A stretch of DNA of 43,372 nucleotides from a virus. The notes beneath the pieces were generated by a model. The model was not told the origin of the DNA. It ran no database searches and saw nothing but the letters and a program-made list of their open reading frames with translations. A program made the position numbers and the translations under genes. The stretch covers positions 1 to 43,372 of the IMG/VR virus record IMGVR_UViG_3300037493_004247, one strand, 5' to 3'. This document shows, piece after piece, positions 40,358-43,372 of the stretch (positions are counted from its first letter, which is position 1; each line of letters starts with the position of its first letter).

Positions 40358-41505
40358 TTCACGATAGCGCCGTAACCACCTACAAGAACCCGGAGCGCGC
40401 CCCTTGGGCGCTGGGGAACTTTGTGGTGCCCACGGACCCGCGCCTCACGGATGCGCGCGTTCCGCTTACGCATTCGCATGTGGTGAGCGATGTGGCGGGC
40501 TTGCAGGCGGCGCTGGATGCTTTGACGGTGGCGATTGCGCTGGCATCGGTGTCCTCGGGCGGGGTGGCGGACGGGGACAAGGGCGACATCACGGTGAGCG
40601 CCAGCGGTGCGACGTGGACCATCGACCCGGCGTCGGTGACCTACGCGAAGATGCAGGATGTGTCCGCGATTTCCACGCTGCTGGGTCGCGGTGATTCAGG
40701 GGTGGGCAGCGCGCAGGAAATCACGCTCGGGACGAACCTCTCGATGGCTGGCACCACGCTCAACGCGAGCGGTGGAGGTAGCGTCGCTGACGGGGACAAG
40801 GGCGACATCACGGTGTCTGGCACGGGCACGGTCTGGACCGTGGATGCTGCCGCCATCACCGACGCGAAGCTCAGGAATAGTCTGGCGGGGAGTGTCATTG
40901 GCCGGTCGGACATGGCAGCGGCGGGGGTTCCGGCGGACATTCAGGCGACCCGTTTCGGTGGCGCGTCTGTGCTCATCTATGACGACGATGCCGAGGTGGT
41001 GCGCTGGGCGGGGTGCGCCTTGGATGAAGTGCTGATCTCCAACGGCTCGTGGATGGTGTCCAGCACAGTGGGCACGGCCACGCTGGCAGCCAACGGCGTG
41101 ACCTACGCGAAGATGCAGGACGTCTCGGCTGTCTCCAAGCTGCTCGGGCGCGGGTCTGCGGCAGGGGTGGGTGACCCGCAGGAGATCACGCTCGGGACGA
41201 ATCTTTCCATGGCTGGCACCACGCTCAACGCGGCGGGTGGCGGTGCAGCCAGCATCACGGAGGTGACGGTGACGGTCCCGTATGGGACGCTGGATAAGTT
41301 GGTCGCCATCGCGGATGCCTCGGTGACGGCGGCGAGCAAGATTCTCCTTTCGATTGGCACTTATTCGGCCACGTCCACCAATGACCCGTCGGACGCCTAT
41401 TTCTCGGTCGAAGGTATCGGGGTCGGGACTTTCAACGTAAGAGCCAGGTCACGCTCGCGCGAGCGAATCGGCGGACCGTTCCAACTTAATTACATCCTCG
41501 GATAA
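40354..41505 (+). CDS. Repetitive tail fibre protein, 383 aa
   Basis: The N-terminus has the fibre pattern FVVPTDPRLTDARVPLTHSHVVSDVAGLQAALDA, then two repeat blocks, each with DGDKGDITVS and/or YAKMQDVSA.S.LLGRG and QEITLGTNLSMAGTTLNA. The DNA of these blocks is also near identical, showing recent duplication. A C-terminal beta domain follows. I chose ATG at 40354, which overlaps the previous stop; the frame opens at 40330. This is typical of fibre shafts with repeated beta-helix turns. The receptor is unknown. Confidence 0.75.
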   Translation: MIHDSAVTTYKNPERAPWALGNFVVPTDPRLTDARVPLTHSHVVSDVAGLQAALDALTVAIALASVSSGGVADGDKGDITVSASGATWTIDPASVTYAKMQDVSAISTLLGRGDSGVGSAQEITLGTNLSMAGTTLNASGGGSVADGDKGDITVSGTGTVWTVDAAAITDAKLRNSLAGSVIGRSDMAAAGVPADIQATRFGGASVLIYDDDAEVVRWAGCALDEVLISNGSWMVSSTVGTATLAANGVTYAKMQDVSAVSKLLGRGSAAGVGDPQEITLGTNLSMAGTTLNAAGGGAASITEVTVTVPYGTLDKLVAIADASVTAASKILLSIGTYSATSTNDPSDAYFSVEGIGVGTFNVRARSRSRERIGGPFQLNYILG

Positions 41506-41508
41506 ATC

Positions 41509-42315
41509 ATGATCCTCTACGACGCACGCGGCAACGAACTCAGGGCCAACTTCCCGGACGTCCTGACGGGCGAGGTGAACATCGAATCGCGGACCATCTC
41601 CGTCACTCTGGGCGCTCTCAATGCCGAGACGGTGATGGACCTGTCGGGGTGCTCCACGGTCGCTTTCGACGTGCGCACGGCGGCGGCGAACCTGACTTAC
41701 CTTTTTGAGGGGTCGATTGACGGGACGAACTACTTCCCGCTTCCTGCGTGGGCCAACTTCCAACTGCTCGTCGCTGCCGCCGTGGGCGAGCAATACGTTT
41801 CGAGCGTGGTCGTCGCCACCACTCATTCCGGTTCCTACACGGTGGGGGTGCCGGGTCTGCGCCGGGTCCGGTTGCGCGTCTCCGCCTATACGTCGGGCAA
41901 CATCACAGTGTCGGCGCGGGGCACCACGGCGGATGTGGTCATTTACGGTCGCCCGGTCCCGGCTACCTTGCATGTGACTGCCACGGCAGCAGCGGCAGCG
42001 GCAGCCACCGCCACGCTCCCGTCGGCGGGGGCGGGGCTCTTCCACTACATCACCAGCATCGAGCTGTGTCGCAATGCGACCGCTGCGGTGGCGGGCACGG
42101 CGACGCTCATCCACACCTCCACCAACCTTCCCGGTTCCCCGGCGTGGAGCGTGGGCAACGCGATGGTGGCTGGCGGCACGCAGATGGACCTGAGCTATTC
42201 TCCCGCTTGCCCGCTCAAGAGCTTACTGGCGGGCACGGCCACCACCATCGTGATGGCGGCGGGTGGGGCGGCGGTGTTGAACCGCATCAATGTGAGTTAC
42301 TACGTCGGCCAATAA
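41509..42315 (+). CDS. Virion structural protein, probably distal tail, 268 aa
   Basis: Beta-rich with many Ala/Thr/Val. The N-terminal half (ISVTLGALNAETVMDLSGCSTVAFDVRTAAANLTYLFEGSIDGTNYF, then SYTVGVPGLRRVRLRVSAYTSGNITVSARG) resembles small beta domains in phage tail proteins. The C-terminal half is Ala-rich beta. It lies between a fibre and the nozzle. No known motif. Confidence 0.5.
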   Translation: MILYDARGNELRANFPDVLTGEVNIESRTISVTLGALNAETVMDLSGCSTVAFDVRTAAANLTYLFEGSIDGTNYFPLPAWANFQLLVAAAVGEQYVSSVVVATTHSGSYTVGVPGLRRVRLRVSAYTSGNITVSARGTTADVVIYGRPVPATLHVTATAAAAAAATATLPSAGAGLFHYITSIELCRNATAAVAGTATLIHTSTNLPGSPAWSVGNAMVAGGTQMDLSYSPACPLKSLLAGTATTIVMAAGGAAVLNRINVSYYVGQ

Positions 42316-42322
42316 CAACGCC

Positions 42323-43372
42323 ATGCCGCGCTACAATCAACTTGGCCCGCTGGATGACCCGCCGAATACGCTGGGGGACCGAGGCTTCATCGGCGTGAAC
42401 ATGCGGCTGGAGCCGTCCCAGCTCGGGCCGGGCTACGTGAGCGAGGCGATCAACTGCCGGTTCCGCAACGGCGTGGCGGAGACGCGCAAGGGCTTCACCG
42501 TGCTGCCGTGGCTCAACAAGATTGTCAGCGGGAACACCACGCCCTGGGGCGAGGTGCACGGCACGGGCATCTTCAGCGACCCATTCACCTTCCAAGAGTA
42601 TCTCGTCATCGCGGCGGATGGCGGCGTGTGGTATACGCAGCCGAACAATGTGCCGCAGGCGATGGCGCTTCCTGCAGGTACCACCATCACGGGCCGGGTG
42701 GAGTTCAGCCAAGCGTTTGACGTGCTGCTGATGCACCGGGGCACGGATGAGCCCACGCTGGTGCTCACGCGCATCACGAACGCGTGGACGCTGGTGGAGC
42801 AGACGCGGGACGGCAACGGCACCTACGGCATCCCGAACAGCACGCACTCGCTCTTCCTCCAGAACCGGCTCTTCATCCCGAACGACGGCGACGAGATCGC
42901 GGTGAGCGACCTGAACGACTACACGCGCTACGTGCCGGTGCTTCAGGAGTTCAAGGTCAACCAAGGCAGCGCGGATGAGCTGGTGGCGGTGTTCAAGTTC
43001 AACGACTCGACCATCATCGCCTTCAAGGAGCACAGCATTTACGCGATCAGCAATGTGTATGGCGACCTCGAAGCCCTCCAGCAGGACGAGCTGACGAGCC
43101 AGTTCGGGCTGGTGGCACGGAAGAGCATCGCGCACGTCGGGAAGGACTTGTGGTTCCTCTCCGAGCTGGGGGTGATGACCATCGCGCAGACGGAGCAGAA
43201 CAAGCTGCAAGGCGTGGTGCTGCCGGTGAGCGACCCCATCCAGCCGTTGATTGACCGGATCAACTGGCGCTATGCGGCCAACGCGGTGAGCGCAGTGTGG
43301 GACTCGAAGTATTACCTCGCGGTGCCGCTGGATGATGCGGAGGTGCTCGGGCCGGAGCGGGCGATAAACGGA
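42323..43372 (+). CDS. Tail nozzle / stabilisation-like protein, N-terminal part (continues at 1)
   Basis: Begins MPRYNQLGPLDDPPNTLGD at 42323 and runs open to the end of the window, continuing in frame across the 127-bp overlap into 1-1351. The whole is 757 aa. FIGVNMRLEPSQLGPGYVSEAINCRFRNGVAETRKG is the family-like entry of tail nozzle or stabilisation proteins, and FGLVARKSIAHVGKDLWFLSELGVM is a repeated-blade-like segment, possibly a beta propeller. It occupies the usual slot before the ejection proteins. Confidence 0.6.
   Translation, partial: MPRYNQLGPLDDPPNTLGDRGFIGVNMRLEPSQLGPGYVSEAINCRFRNGVAETRKGFTVLPWLNKIVSGNTTPWGEVHGTGIFSDPFTFQEYLVIAADGGVWYTQPNNVPQAMALPAGTTITGRVEFSQAFDVLLMHRGTDEPTLVLTRITNAWTLVEQTRDGNGTYGIPNSTHSLFLQNRLFIPNDGDEIAVSDLNDYTRYVPVLQEFKVNQGSADELVAVFKFNDSTIIAFKEHSIYAISNVYGDLEALQQDELTSQFGLVARKSIAHVGKDLWFLSELGVMTIAQTEQNKLQGVVLPVSDPIQPLIDRINWRYAANAVSAVWDSKYYLAVPLDDAEVLGPERAING
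43246..43372. repeat. Terminal direct repeat, copy 2 (circular contig overlap)
   Basis: Identical to 1-127; see that entry. The two copies lie inside one gene and in the same frame, which rules out a separate functional repeat. Confidence 0.95.

Overview
The window is a complete circular genome of a temperate double-stranded DNA bacteriophage, written linearly. The first 127 bases are repeated exactly as the last 127 (1-127 = 43246-43372), so the unique circle is 43,245 bp, and one virion gene runs across the ends (42323 to the end, then 1 to 1351). The genome is GC-rich. There is a terminase large subunit, a portal, a scaffold-like protein, an SU10-type (HK97-fold) capsid protein, an adaptor, a tail nozzle and several fibre or spike genes. 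There is no recognisable tape measure, tail tube or sheath, and three likely internal or ejected proteins follow the nozzle, one of 3818 aa. This points to a short-tailed (podovirus-like) particle. The host cannot be named from sequence alone. A Gram-negative, GC-rich host with weak dependence on Shine-Dalgarno leaders, perhaps Verrucomicrobiota-like, is only an impression.

Layout around the circle. (1) 16.6-19.9 kb, lysogeny and control: a small gene, an attP whose core copies the 3' end of a tRNA-Ser(CGA) gene, flanking integrase arm-site candidates, a tyrosine integrase, a shared terminator, a leftward three-gene operon (the only leftward genes), and a divergent regulatory region with three 17-bp palindromes and seven 11-bp tandem repeats. 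(2) 19.9-25.7 kb, early and replication: small regulators (ribbon-helix-helix-like and HTH proteins), a probable replication organiser with a candidate origin inside it, a zinc-finger/Toprim primase, a separate RecA-fold helicase and small unknowns. (3) 25.7-35.8 kb, packaging and head: terminase, portal, scaffold-like protein, major capsid, head accessory proteins. (4) 35.77-35.83 kb: a tRNA-Asn(GUU)-like gene without a D arm, filling a 71-bp intergenic gap. (5) 35.8 kb through the ends to 16.6 kb, tail and ejection: adaptor, a tail-associated metallophosphatase-like protein, a lectin-like protein, a secreted FN3-like protein, a membrane protein, fibres, the nozzle, and the ejection proteins ending in a giant polyvalent protein with two HExxH metalloprotease motifs.

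How it works together: after infection the integrase would recombine attP with the host tRNA-Ser gene. The palindromes and iteron-like array between the leftward operon and the rightward genes look like the lysogeny switch. From about 19.4 kb nearly all the rest is read rightward, mostly with 1-8 bp overlaps or gaps of a few bases. No classical CI-type repressor and no recognisable endolysin were found, so both functions must lie in unrecognised genes or unusual domains.

The points most worth follow-up are the D-armless tRNA-Asn, the iteron/operator switch region, the giant ejected protein, the lipoprotein signal in frame with the portal, and the tail phosphatase with altered metal-site residues.
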